Source of the DNA: an uncultured Pelagibacteraceae bacterium
GTDB taxonomy: Bacteria; Pseudomonadota; Alphaproteobacteria; Pelagibacterales; Pelagibacteraceae
Length of the DNA: 33,768 nucleotides
Direction: 5' to 3'
Assembly (NCBI GenBank): GCA_902513955.1
Contig: CABXOW010000012.1
Span: forward strand, 1 to 33,768
A model generated the notes under the pieces. The model saw only the letters and a list, made by a program, of their open reading frames with translations. It was not told the origin of the DNA and ran no database searches. Of the stretch, positions 16,920 through 25,861 are shown in pieces. Position 1 is the first letter of the stretch. The number at the start of each line of letters is the position of its first letter. The position numbers and the translations under genes are program-made.

Positions 16920-17795
16920 TTGAAATATCTTTCAAATAAAAATGGATTTCTAGGAATTGACAATAAAGTTGATTTCAAAGAAAAAGTTGTTGTGATTCCT
17001 TTTGGCCTAGAAAAAACTGTTAGTTATGGTGGAGGAACAAAAAATGGACCAAAAGAAATTATCAAAGCTTCACATCAAGTAGAGCTTTATGATGAAGAAT
17101 TAAATTGTGAACCATACAAAAAAATAGGTATCAAAACTTTAAGACCATTTAAGATAAACAAAAATATCAAAAAGGCACTCTCTAAAATGTCTAAAATTAA
17201 TGAGGAAATTTTAGATAAAAAACTTTTTCCTATGACCTTTGGTGGTGAGCACTCAATCACACCTGGGTGTATTGCTCCTTTTGTTAAAAGATATAAAGAT
17301 ATTTGTCTTCTACACTTCGATGCTCATGCAGATTTGCGAGAAAGTTATAATGGAGAAAAATTCTCGCATGCTTCAGCAATAAAAAGATGTTTAGACTACC
17401 CAAATGTTTCCCTGATTTCTTTTGGTATAAGAAATATATCAGAAAGTGAGATTCATTTTTTAAAGAAAAACTCATCAAGAATTAATATATTTTGGGCAAA
17501 AGATAAGAGTAAATGGAGTCTTAATAAATTTAAGAAATTAATTAAGAACAAGACAGTTTATCTAACATTTGATGTTGATGGGTTAGACTCGAGCATTATG
17601 CCGGCAACTGGAACTCCTGAGCCAGGTGGATTATTTTGGGATGAAACTTTAAACATTATTCGAATTGCAGCAAAAAATTCAAAAATTGTTGGTGCTGATA
17701 TTAATGAATTGTCACCAATAAAAGGCTTTAACTCATATAACTTTCTCGTAGCTAAACTAGCTTACAAAATTTTATCTTATAAATTTTTATATTAA
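16920..17795 (+). CDS. speB: Agmatinase-family ureohydrolase
   Basis: Hydrolyses a guanidino group to an amine plus urea; agmatinase makes putrescine from agmatine. The 291 residues carry the full dinuclear manganese site: FGGEHSITPG, LLHFDAHADLRE, SHASAIKR, TFDVDGLDSSIMPATGTPEP, and GADINELSP near the end. The start is TTG at 16920, two bases after the upstream stop; no in-frame ATG offers a better choice. It is the third gene of the polyamine operon. No arginine decarboxylase is in the window, so the source of agmatine is unclear. The substrate could instead be a larger guanidino-polyamine made with the deoxyhypusine-synthase-like protein. Arginase and guanidinobutyrase remain possible. Confidence 0.86.
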   Translation: MKYLSNKNGFLGIDNKVDFKEKVVVIPFGLEKTVSYGGGTKNGPKEIIKASHQVELYDEELNCEPYKKIGIKTLRPFKINKNIKKALSKMSKINEEILDKKLFPMTFGGEHSITPGCIAPFVKRYKDICLLHFDAHADLRESYNGEKFSHASAIKRCLDYPNVSLISFGIRNISESEIHFLKKNSSRINIFWAKDKSKWSLNKFKKLIKNKTVYLTFDVDGLDSSIMPATGTPEPGGLFWDETLNIIRIAAKNSKIVGADINELSPIKGFNSYNFLVAKLAYKILSYKFLY

Positions 17796-17797
17796 AT

Positions 17798-18346
17798 TTA
17801 AATTGGCTTTCTGATTTTAAGTAAAATTTTAAACGGTATCAACATTACTAGTGATACAAATAGTTTTACTGCTAAATCACCTAATGACAATGTTATCCAA
17901 GGGACTCCTGTTGCATAGAATGATATCGAAAAAAATAAAAAAGTATCAATTGTGGAACCAATAACAGATGAAGTTAAAGGCGCTATAAACCATTCTTTTT
18001 TTCTTAGACTATCAAAAATTTGAATATCTAATAGTTGCGCTGCAATAAAAGCAACTCCGGATCCGATTGCTATTCTAATGGAAATTAAATCAGTAAAATC
18101 AGTTGAAAATAAAAGTGTAAAAATGATCCCTATAAAAAATCCAAAATATACAATTTTTCTAGCAACAAATTTACCATAGAATCTATTAGCTAAATCTGTA
18201 ATTAAAAAAGCTACTGGGTAACTAAAAGCTCCATAAGTGAGAATTTCACTTAATCCATAATAATTAATTGGAAATTGAACAAGATAATTTGAGGATAAAA
18301 CAACCACTCCCATCAAAATTGACAGGGTAATAAAAAGTTTGCTCAT
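17798..18346 (-). CDS. Queuosine precursor transporter (VUT/YhhQ family)
   Basis: A 182-residue membrane protein with about six helices. Diagnostic features are the N-terminal SNYLVQFPINYYGLSEILTYG, then AFSYPVAFLITDLANRFYGK, and GSTIDTFLFFSISFYATGVP with conserved polar residues in the membrane. In E. coli YhhQ imports the 7-deazaguanine precursors preQ0/preQ1 for queuosine in tRNA. Its start overlaps the rpmB stop by one base, so a tRNA-modification precursor importer is translated together with a ribosomal protein. It is convergent with the polyamine operon, 2 bases away. The family is clear; the exact substrate is inferred. Confidence 0.85.
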   Translation of the reverse strand: MSKLFITLSILMGVVVLSSNYLVQFPINYYGLSEILTYGAFSYPVAFLITDLANRFYGKFVARKIVYFGFFIGIIFTLLFSTDFTDLISIRIAIGSGVAFIAAQLLDIQIFDSLRKKEWFIAPLTSSVIGSTIDTFLFFSISFYATGVPWITLSLGDLAVKLFVSLVMLIPFKILLKIRKPI

Positions 18347-18657
18347 TAAGCAGATTTAGCTACAGGCTTTTTCTTAAATGGAGATTTAATTAAAATACTT
18401 TTTTTTAATTTTTTTAGTCTTGGTGATAAATTTTTATTTTTAACAATCTTAAGAAATTCATCGAAGCTACCTTTTTTATCAACTGATCTAACACCAGAAT
18501 TACTCACTGTTAATTTTAAACTTCTCTTCATTAATTCGCTTGTGAACTTTACTTTTTTTAAATTCGGTAAAAATCTTCTTTTTGTCTTGTTGTTAGCATG
18601 ACTAACATTATGACCCTTCATTGGGATTTTTCCGGTTAATTCACATTTTTTTGACAT
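18346..18657 (-). CDS. rpmB: 50S ribosomal protein L28
   Basis: 103 residues. The start [20 protein letters not shown] is the canonical L28 N-terminus, followed by [15 protein letters not shown] and a basic C-terminal region with [15 protein letters not shown]. At about 103 residues it is the longer alphaproteobacterial form, ending in a Lys/Pro/Ala tail. A strong promoter lies just upstream. The queuosine-precursor transporter follows with a one-base overlap. The rpmG (L33) gene that often accompanies rpmB is not nearby. Confidence 0.96.
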   Translation of the reverse strand: MSKKCELTGKIPMKGHNVSHANNKTKRRFLPNLKKVKFTSELMKRSLKLTVSNSGVRSVDKKGSFDEFLKIVKNKNLSPRLKKLKKSILIKSPFKKKPVAKSA

Positions 18658-18669
18658 AATAATAGTGCC

Positions 18670-18698
18670 TATATAAGGGGAGATATGGAAAGCGTCAA
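18670..18698 (-). promoter_or_regulatory. Sigma-70-like promoter for rpmB
   Basis: On the minus strand: TTGACG (18693-18698), a 17-base spacer, and TATATA (18670-18675), then 12 bases to the rpmB ATG. Five of six -35 bases match consensus. It fits a strong ribosomal-protein promoter in the 52-base gap after pyrD. The predicted leader is only about five bases, too short for a ribosome binding site. Confidence 0.65.
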
Positions 18699-18709
18699 GT
18701 TTAATAGAT

Positions 18710-19762
18710 TTAAGATAGAGTTTTATTTCCTACAATTTCGGTATAATTTTTAACTCCATCTCTAATTAATAATTCTTTTAGGTCTTTTTTAATAATTCCC
18801 ACAATATTTGGACCTTTAAAAACCATCCCTGTATAAAGTTGGACAAAATCTGCACCTGCTATAAATTTGTCATAAGCTGCTTTGCCAGAATCAACTCCGC
18901 CAACACCTATTATTTTAATTTTACCTTTTAATAATTTATAAAATTTATTTATTAAAATATTAGATTTTTCTTCAATTGGTTTTCCAGACAAGCCCCCTTT
19001 TTGATGTCTTTGAATATTACTAAGCTTATCTCTTATGGCTTCTGATGTGTTTGAAACAATTATTGCTTTTATTTCATATTCTAAAAGAATTTCAGAGATC
19101 AGATTAACTTGATCTTCATTTATATCTGGTGAAATTTTAACAACAATAGGAATATTTGATTTCAATTTTTTTTTTTCTATCATAATAGATTTAAGTAAAA
19201 TTTGTAATTTATTACCTTCGTGAAATGATCTTAAATTCTCAGTGTTTGGCGACGAAATATTGATTGTTATATAATCTGCATCATCATAAAAAGTCTTTAA
19301 TCCAATTAGATAATCATTCAATCTATCGCTAGAATCTTTATTTGGACCAATGTTAATACCTAGTAAACCCAACTTATTATTACGGTTAATGCGGTCTTTA
19401 ACAATTTCAGCGCCATGATTATTAAAACCTAGTCTATTAATTAATGCCTCATCTTCTACTAGTCTAAACACTCTAGGTTTAGGATTACCGTATTGTTTCA
19501 AAGGAGTAATTGTTCCAACTTCGACAAACCCAAATCCTAATTTAAATAATGGGTTGTATACCTCGGCATTTTTATCAAACCCAGCCGCCATTCCTATTGG
19601 GTTATCTAATTCTTTGTCGAAAATTTTTGTTTGAAAAATAGGGTCATTTTTATTTTCATCAAATACATTGGGAATTAAATTAAATTTTAATGACTTTATT
19701 GCTAAATTGTGTGCTTTTTCTGGATCTACTTTAAATATTAGTGGTCTTAATTTAGAAAACAT
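18710..19762 (-). CDS. pyrD: Dihydroorotate dehydrogenase (quinone), class 2
   Basis: Oxidises dihydroorotate to orotate in pyrimidine synthesis and passes electrons to the quinone pool at the inner membrane. The 350 residues include the N-terminal membrane-associated extension of class 2 enzymes ([18 protein letters not shown]). FMN and substrate motifs follow: [44 protein letters not shown], the catalytic-serine loop [11 protein letters not shown] near residue 170, and [10 protein letters not shown]. The gene starts at the last base of lysS, so they form an operon. A run of eleven T on the + strand (19166-19176, encoding three Lys) is the longest homopolymer I found and a possible slippage point. 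Confidence 0.97.
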   Translation of the reverse strand: MFSKLRPLIFKVDPEKAHNLAIKSLKFNLIPNVFDENKNDPIFQTKIFDKELDNPIGMAAGFDKNAEVYNPLFKLGFGFVEVGTITPLKQYGNPKPRVFRLVEDEALINRLGFNNHGAEIVKDRINRNNKLGLLGINIGPNKDSSDRLNDYLIGLKTFYDDADYITINISSPNTENLRSFHEGNKLQILLKSIMIEKKKLKSNIPIVVKISPDINEDQVNLISEILLEYEIKAIIVSNTSEAIRDKLSNIQRHQKGGLSGKPIEEKSNILINKFYKLLKGKIKIIGVGGVDSGKAAYDKFIAGADFVQLYTGMVFKGPNIVGIIKKDLKELLIRDGVKNYTEIVGNKTLS

Positions 19763-21324
19763 TATTTTAATTTATTCATTATCAACTCAGTAGTTTCTTT
19801 TACACCAAAAAAACTTATAAAAAATCCCATTCGTGGTCCATTTTCATCTCCAAAAACTACCTCATATATTAATTTAAACCAATCTCTTAGATTGTCTGCA
19901 TAGCCATTTTCTTTTCCAGTAGAATAAATCAAAGTTTGAATATCCTCTGGTGACATTTCATTTGCACATTTTTCAAGAGTTTTCACCAATGCCTCAAGAG
20001 CTAATTTTTCTGGATCATTTGGTTTTTTATATTTTTTCTGAGCTTTAATTACATCATTAAAATATTTTATTGCATAACCAACTAGGCCATCAAAAATTGG
20101 AAATTTTTTTTCAGAAATATCTGGCTTATATTTCTTAACAAACTTCCACAACAAATCCTTGCTGTCAGCATTACTAGTTTCAACTAAATTAAGTAACATT
20201 GAAAATGTCATAATCATTTCTTCTTTTGGAATATTGCCATTATGAACGTGCCAAACAGGATTCATTAATAACTGTAGTTCATTTTGTTTTTTTGATTTTT
20301 CAATACAATCTAAATACTCATCAACAGCTTTAGGAACTATTTCTTTATATAGTTTTTTTGCTCTTTTTGGATTTTGATACATGTATAAAGACAAACTTTC
20401 TGGTGATGCATATTCTAACCATTGATCAATTGTAATTCCATTTCCTTTTGATTTAGAAATTTTTTCACCTTTTTCATCTAAAAATAACTCATATGCAAAT
20501 CCAGATGGGTTTTTCTTTCCTAATAAATTTATTATTTTTGTAGACAAGATAGCACTTTCAATCAAATCTTTTCCATACATCTCAAAGTCTATATCTAAAG
20601 CGTACCATCTCATTGCCCAATCAACTTTCCATTGTAATTTACAATTTCCATCCAAAATACTTACCTCTAATTTTTTTCCCTTATTATCAAAAATAATATT
20701 TAATTTTTCTTTATCGATTTCGATAACAGGAATTTCTAAAACATGTCCGGTCTCAGGGCAAATTGGTAAAAAAGGACTGTAGGTTTGTTGACGCTCCTTA
20801 CCTAATGTGGGAATAATAATATTCATAATTCCCTCATAATTTTCTAGAATAATTTTAAGTGTTGGATTAAAAAATCCATTTTTATAAAGTGATGTAGAAC
20901 TTTGAAATTTGTAATTAAATTTAAAACTATCTAAGAATTTTTTTAACTTTTCATTATTATGCTCACCGAAGCTATCGTATTTTTCAAATGGGTCAGGAAC
21001 TTGAGTTAATGGTTTGTGAAGATTATTTGTTAATAATTCTTGATTGGGGACATTATCTGGAACCTTTCTTAAACCATCCATATCATCAGAAAATGTTATT
21101 ATTTCAGTTGGAAAATCTGATAACTGTTTTAAAGCATTTACCATCATTGAAGTTCTTGCAACCTCGCCAAATGTTCCTATATGCGGAAGACCACTGGGAC
21201 CATAACCTGTTTGAAGTATAATCTTACTTTTTTTTTCTATGAAAGATTTTCTCTCACGAAGTAATTTTTTTGCTTCAACAAAAGGCCAAGCACTAGTTTT
21301 GTCTAAATTTTCTTTTTTAATCAT
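19762..21324 (-). CDS. lysS: Lysyl-tRNA synthetase, class I
   Basis: Charges tRNA-Lys. This is the archaeal-type class I enzyme, unrelated to the class II LysRS of E. coli, and is standard in many alphaproteobacteria. The 520 residues have the HIGH-like motif GPSGLPHIGTFGE (His48-Gly50) and the KMSKS-like GEKISKSKGNG near residue 290; a C-terminal helical tRNA-binding region follows. CPETG is visible, and the active-site stretch VDWAMRWYALDIDFEMYGKD is intact. No class II lysS is seen in the window. It is the first gene of lysS-pyrD (one-base overlap), divergent from trkH across 89 bases in which no promoter stands out clearly. Confidence 0.96.
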   Translation of the reverse strand: MIKKENLDKTSAWPFVEAKKLLRERKSFIEKKSKIILQTGYGPSGLPHIGTFGEVARTSMMVNALKQLSDFPTEIITFSDDMDGLRKVPDNVPNQELLTNNLHKPLTQVPDPFEKYDSFGEHNNEKLKKFLDSFKFNYKFQSSTSLYKNGFFNPTLKIILENYEGIMNIIIPTLGKERQQTYSPFLPICPETGHVLEIPVIEIDKEKLNIIFDNKGKKLEVSILDGNCKLQWKVDWAMRWYALDIDFEMYGKDLIESAILSTKIINLLGKKNPSGFAYELFLDEKGEKISKSKGNGITIDQWLEYASPESLSLYMYQNPKRAKKLYKEIVPKAVDEYLDCIEKSKKQNELQLLMNPVWHVHNGNIPKEEMIMTFSMLLNLVETSNADSKDLLWKFVKKYKPDISEKKFPIFDGLVGYAIKYFNDVIKAQKKYKKPNDPEKLALEALVKTLEKCANEMSPEDIQTLIYSTGKENGYADNLRDWFKLIYEVVFGDENGPRMGFFISFFGVKETTELIMNKLK

Positions 21325-21413
21325 GAATTATTCATCTAAAAATCTTAAATTAGCGATTTTATTAATTCTTATAGAGTTGAAATTTATTTACCATAAAATA
21401 ATGTTCTTTCAAA

Positions 21414-22853
21414 ATGTCTAATTACAAAACTGTTTTTTTTACCCTTGGAATTTTACAAATAATTCTAGGTGTATCCATGTTCATACCTATTATTGCTCAA
21501 TTTGCTTACTCTGAAATAGACTCTTCATTTTTTGGGGCATCAATTATTACAATAATTTTTGGAACTTTATTTTTTTTGTCAAACTTAGATCATGATAAAA
21601 AATTAAATTTACAGCAGGCTTTTCTACTCACTGCACTTTCATGGCTGAGTATAGCAATTTTTGGATCTCTTCCATTCATATTTTCAACAATAGAACTATC
21701 AGTAACTGATGCATTTTTTGAGAGTATGTCTGGAATAACAACCACCGGCTCAACAATTATTTCAAATCTAGAGTTTACACCAAAAGGAATTTTATTATGG
21801 AGAGCCTTATTACAGTGGCTAGGTGGTATTGGTATTATTGTTATGGCTATCACTTTAATGCCAATAATGAACGTTGGTGGAATGCAATTATTCAAAATAT
21901 CAAGCAATGATTCATCAGAAAAAATACTTCCAAAATCTAAAGAGATAGCCTTAAGGTTAATATATATTTACTCAGGCTTAACCATATTGTGCGGAATAAC
22001 TTATTGGTTATTTGGGATGAATAAATTTGATAGCTTAACTCATTCTATGACCACAATAGCTACAGGTGGTTTTTCAAACTACAATCAATCTATTGGTTAT
22101 TTCAATAGTATTCCAATTGAGATAGCCTCTATGATATTCATAATATTAGGAAGTATACCATTTATAGCTTACATCAAATTTATAAGTGGAAATAAAAAAA
22201 TTTTTTTAACAGATGTGCAAATTAAAACTTTTTTTAAAATTATTATTACAGCAATTCTATTATTATCTGCATACTTATTATTAAATAATTATGAAAATTT
22301 TAATTTAAGGTCAGTTTTTTTTAATAGTATTTCTATATTAACAGGAACTGGTTACGTAAATTCTGAATATGATAGTTGGGGAAGTTTTCCGATCACTTTA
22401 TTTTTAGTACTAATGTTTATAGGTGGATGTGCTGGATCAACAACTTGTGGTATTAAAATTTTTAGAATTCAAATTCTATATTCATTTATAGCAACCCAAC
22501 TTAAAAAAATTATTTATCCAAAAGGTGTATTTGTAATTAAATATGATCAAAGCTCAGTTAATGATAAATTTATTGCATCAATAATTTCTTTTATTTATTT
22601 TTACTTTGTAATTTTCTTTGTGCTTACTGCCCTGCTTTCTTTAACAGGTCTTGATTTTATTACTGCAATTTCAGGGGCCGCTACATCAATTTCAAATGTT
22701 GGACCAGGATTAGGCCCTATTATAGGTCCTAATGGAGATTTTTCATCTTTACCTGATATTTCTAAATGGATTTTAACAATTGGTATGATTTTAGGTAGAC
22801 TTGAACTATTTGCAATATTAGTATTATTTTTGCCATCTTTTTGGAGAAGTTAA
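21414..22853 (+). CDS. trkH: Trk-type potassium uptake protein, membrane subunit TrkH
   Basis: 479 residues forming the potassium-conducting pore in the inner membrane. The four pore-loop selectivity segments of the family can be picked out in order: MSGITTTGSTII, TIATGGFSN, ILTGTGYVNS and SISNVGPGLG, each with the expected central glycine. LLQWLGGIGIIVMAI and the GGCAGSTTCGIKIFR region are also typical of TrkH/TrkG. It needs the cytosolic NAD-binding TrkA, which is not in the window. The AmpG-like permease gene starts one base after its stop. A marine cell would use it for potassium and osmotic balance. Confidence 0.93.
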   Translation: MSNYKTVFFTLGILQIILGVSMFIPIIAQFAYSEIDSSFFGASIITIIFGTLFFLSNLDHDKKLNLQQAFLLTALSWLSIAIFGSLPFIFSTIELSVTDAFFESMSGITTTGSTIISNLEFTPKGILLWRALLQWLGGIGIIVMAITLMPIMNVGGMQLFKISSNDSSEKILPKSKEIALRLIYIYSGLTILCGITYWLFGMNKFDSLTHSMTTIATGGFSNYNQSIGYFNSIPIEIASMIFIILGSIPFIAYIKFISGNKKIFLTDVQIKTFFKIIITAILLLSAYLLLNNYENFNLRSVFFNSISILTGTGYVNSEYDSWGSFPITLFLVLMFIGGCAGSTTCGIKIFRIQILYSFIATQLKKIIYPKGVFVIKYDQSSVNDKFIASIISFIYFYFVIFFVLTALLSLTGLDFITAISGAATSISNVGPGLGPIIGPNGDFSSLPDISKWILTIGMILGRLELFAILVLFLPSFWRS

Positions 22854-22854
22854 A

Positions 22855-24231
22855 ATGATTGAAATAAAAAAACAATCTCTATCAGAAACCTTTTCGGTTT
22901 ATTTTGATAGAAGAATGATAAGAATACTACTACTTGGGGCCATCTCTGGTTTTCCGTGGGTTTTGATAGGCAGTAGTTTGAGTTTATGGCTCAAAGAAGA
23001 AGGTTTAAGTAGATCTACAATAGGATGGGCAGGATTAATATTTGGGGTATACGCATTTAATTATTTATGGGCACCTCTAATAGATAGACTTCAAATTCCT
23101 TATCTTACAAAAAAACTTGGTCATAGACGTGGCTGGATAGTTTTAATGCAAACTGCAATTTTAATCTGCTTGGTCGTTTGGAGTTTAATAAACCCAACAG
23201 AAAATCTTGCGCTATTAATTACAGTTGGGTTAATCATTGCAATTGCATCAGCGACACAAGACATAACTGTGGATGCATTAAGAATTGAACAGATCAGTGA
23301 AAATGAGGGCAAATCAATGGCTGCAGGTGCTGCAATGGCAGTTGTAGGTTGGTGGAGTGGATATAAATTAGGTGGTGTAATAGCTTTATTTACTGCTGAA
23401 TACTTTCAAAATATTGGCATAGCTAATTATTGGCAATCAACATTTTTAATTTTGGGAATTGTAGTAATTTTAATGAATATTGGGCTTATGTTTGTTCATG
23501 AAGCTCATTCGGATATCAGGAAGGTTAATCAAAAAAAAACTGACCAACTAATTCAGAATAAACTTGGATCACAAAATTTTATTACAAATATAATTGCTTG
23601 GATAAGTGGAACTCTTGGAGGTCCCGTAATAAGTTTTTTTAAAAAAAATGGGTTTTCAATTGCAATAGGTATTTTAGGTTTCGTGTTTTTATTTAAGATA
23701 GGTGAGGCATTTTTGGGTCGTATGTCCATAGTCTTTTATAAGGAAATAGGATTTTCTAAAGGCGATATTGCTATTTATTCAAAAACTTTGGGCTGGATTA
23801 CAACAGTTATCTTTACATTGTTAGGTGGTCTATTTGTAATTAGATCAGGAGTTTTAAAAGCAATGTTTCTTGCAGGTATTTTAATGGCTGCAACTAATTT
23901 ACTATTTACTGCATTAGCATGGAGTGGAAAATCAGAGTGGTTATTTGCAGTTGCTGTTATTTTTGATGATATAGCTGCAGCTTTTGCAACAGTTGCTTTT
24001 GTTGCTTTTATTTCATTGCTTGTAGACAGAACCTACACGGCTACCCAATACGCTCTATTAGCTTCAATAGGAACGGCAGGAAGAACTACTCTTGCATCAT
24101 CATCTGGAGCCTTAGTTGATTGGTTAAATGGTGATTGGGGTACATTCTTTATTCTAACTGCTATCATGGTTATCCCTTCTTTGATTTGCTTATGGTTTAT
24201 TAAAGATAAATTAAAACTTAGTGAAAAATAA
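22855..24231 (+). CDS. AmpG-like MFS permease (PAT family)
   Basis: A 458-residue major-facilitator protein with about 12 membrane helices. The start DRRMIRILLLGAISGFPWVL followed by SLSLWLKEEGLSRSTIGWAG and NYLWAPLIDRLQIP is characteristic of the AmpG/peptide-acetyl-CoA transporter family. ASATQDITVDALRIE is the conserved helix-4 loop motif, and MAAGAAMAVVGWWSGYKLGG resembles AmpG. AmpG imports GlcNAc-anhydro-MurNAc peptides released from the cell wall. The next gene, a cytosolic-looking NlpC/P60 peptidase, overlaps it by 11 bases, which favours muropeptide import over acetyl-CoA or siderophore transport. Family assignment is good; substrate is inferred. Confidence 0.85.
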   Translation: MIEIKKQSLSETFSVYFDRRMIRILLLGAISGFPWVLIGSSLSLWLKEEGLSRSTIGWAGLIFGVYAFNYLWAPLIDRLQIPYLTKKLGHRRGWIVLMQTAILICLVVWSLINPTENLALLITVGLIIAIASATQDITVDALRIEQISENEGKSMAAGAAMAVVGWWSGYKLGGVIALFTAEYFQNIGIANYWQSTFLILGIVVILMNIGLMFVHEAHSDIRKVNQKKTDQLIQNKLGSQNFITNIIAWISGTLGGPVISFFKKNGFSIAIGILGFVFLFKIGEAFLGRMSIVFYKEIGFSKGDIAIYSKTLGWITTVIFTLLGGLFVIRSGVLKAMFLAGILMAATNLLFTALAWSGKSEWLFAVAVIFDDIAAAFATVAFVAFISLLVDRTYTATQYALLASIGTAGRTTLASSSGALVDWLNGDWGTFFILTAIMVIPSLICLWFIKDKLKLSEK

Positions 24232-24967
24232 TTTTTTTAATAAAAAACAATATTCAAATATTTATAAAAGAACTTCTAGATTTTCGGAAGTTACTTCACA
24301 AATTCTATATGGAGAAAAATTTAAAATTTTATCTAGAAATAAAGATTGGATAAAAATAAAATCTTTATTTGATAATTATGTTGGCTATATTAAAAATGAA
24401 AATTATGTAAAAAACTATAAGCCAACACACAAAGTTTATAATTTAAAAGCTACTATTTTTAGTAAACCTAATAATAAAACTAAAACTTTTTTGCCCTTTG
24501 CATCAAAATTTTCAATAATTCATGAAAATAAAAATTATATACAATTTGATAAAAACAAATGGTTAAAAAAAAAAGATATTAAAAAAATTAATCATAAAGA
24601 AAAAAATTTTCTTAAAATATTAAGATTATTTTTAAAAACTAAATATGCATGGGGCGGCAAAAATTACAATGGAATAGATTGTTCAGCTTTATTACAGTTA
24701 GTTTATTATTATAATAACACATTTTATCCAAGAGATACTAAAGACCAAATCAAATATTCAAGAAAACAATTAAAAAGAAAAGTATATAAAAAAGGTGATA
24801 TAATTTTTTGGAAAGGTCATGTTGCTGTATGTATTAATTCTAAAAAATTAATTCATGCTTATGGTCCAGAAAAAAAAGTATTAATCATGTCAATAATAAA
24901 AACAATAAAAAGAATTGAGAGAACAGCCAATCTATCTATAAAAAAAATATCCTCAATAAGATATTAG
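24221..24967 (+). CDS. NlpC/P60 cysteine peptidase with SH3 domains, YkfC-like
   Basis: 248 residues: one or two bacterial SH3-like domains (about 10-115), then an NlpC/P60 domain. The catalytic residues are visible: Cys154 in YAWGGKNYNGIDCSALL, His200 in GDIIFWKGHVAVCI, and a third polar residue, His212, in LIHAYG. There is no signal peptide, so it probably acts in the cytosol, like YkfC-type gamma-D-glutamyl-L-diamino-acid endopeptidases that trim imported murein peptides. It begins with GTG inside the end of the AmpG-like permease gene (11-base overlap), which supports that role. It is very rich in Lys, Asn and Ile. Its 3' end overlaps tyrA on the other strand by 4 bases. Confidence 0.85.
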   Translation: MKNNFFNKKQYSNIYKRTSRFSEVTSQILYGEKFKILSRNKDWIKIKSLFDNYVGYIKNENYVKNYKPTHKVYNLKATIFSKPNNKTKTFLPFASKFSIIHENKNYIQFDKNKWLKKKDIKKINHKEKNFLKILRLFLKTKYAWGGKNYNGIDCSALLQLVYYYNNTFYPRDTKDQIKYSRKQLKRKVYKKGDIIFWKGHVAVCINSKKLIHAYGPEKKVLIMSIIKTIKRIERTANLSIKKISSIRY

Positions 24968-25860
24968 CTTCTTCCAAAATCAGGTTTATTGATATCTTGC
25001 TTTAATTTAATAATTTTTGTTCTTACTTTTTTAGTTTGAATTAATTTTCTTAAAATTGATTTATTATTTTTTGAATTAATATCTTTTTTAAAAGAATTTA
25101 GGTTTTTAATAAACAGATCGATGGCTTTTGAGATATTTTTCTTATTGTTAAAAAATATATCTCTCCACATAATTTCATTTGAAGCTGCTATTCTTGAAAA
25201 ATCTCGCAAACCACCTGCACTATATTTAATCAAATCATAATTTTCAATTTTTTCAAAATCTTGTGCCGACTTGACTAAATTGTATGCAATTAAGTGTGGG
25301 AGATGACTAGTTATAGAAAAAATTTTATCATGTTTTTCTGGACTCATAATAGCTATTTTTGATCCAATCTTTTTCCAAAATTTATTTAATATAGTTAAAT
25401 GATTTTTCTTAGTATTTTTCTCTTTTATCAAAATACACCATTTATCCTCAAAAATATCTTGTCTTCCATACTCTGGGCCGCTTACCTCAGATCCTGCTAT
25501 TGGATGACTTTGTGTCCAGGAGATATCTTTTCTTAAAAATTTTTTAATAATCCTTGAAGACTCTATTTTTGATGAACCTATGTCAGTTATAATAGTTTTA
25601 GATAATAAACATTTGTTCATTTTAAGAATAAGATTCTTGTACTCATTCATAGGTGTACATAAAATAATCAAATCTGCCTTTACAACTCCATGCTCTAATT
25701 TTTTTATAATTATTCCTGGTAGTTTTAATTTTTTTATTTTTGCAATGTTAGACTTTGATTTCTCATAAATATAAATCTTATTAGCCATCTTCTTTTTTTG
25801 AATTCTTCTCAGTAAAGATGATCCTAATAAACCACATCCAATAATTAAAATATTTTTCAT
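24964..25860 (-). CDS. tyrA: Prephenate/arogenate dehydrogenase
   Basis: Oxidative decarboxylation of prephenate (or arogenate) on the way to tyrosine. The 298 residues begin with the NAD(P)-binding ILIIGCGLLGSSLLRRI. Next come LIILCTPMNEY, ITDIGSSK, the active-site SHPIAGSEVSGPEYGR, and ITSHLPHLIAYNLV with the substrate-binding histidine. KYSAGGLRDFSRIAAS is also a family motif. There is no chorismate mutase or ACT domain, so it is the stand-alone form. The gene follows hisC with a single base between them, so a shared message for aromatic amino acid synthesis is likely. Confidence 0.94.
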   Translation of the reverse strand: MKNILIIGCGLLGSSLLRRIQKKKMANKIYIYEKSKSNIAKIKKLKLPGIIIKKLEHGVVKADLIILCTPMNEYKNLILKMNKCLLSKTIITDIGSSKIESSRIIKKFLRKDISWTQSHPIAGSEVSGPEYGRQDIFEDKWCILIKEKNTKKNHLTILNKFWKKIGSKIAIMSPEKHDKIFSITSHLPHLIAYNLVKSAQDFEKIENYDLIKYSAGGLRDFSRIAASNEIMWRDIFFNNKKNISKAIDLFIKNLNSFKKDINSKNNKSILRKLIQTKKVRTKIIKLKQDINKPDFGRS

Positions 25861-25861
25861 A

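Noticed and set aside
21325..21413. Promoters in the lysS-trkH divergent gap
   Set aside because: TTGAAA at 21377 has no -10 box at proper spacing and the lysS side shows only AT-rich matches expected by chance.
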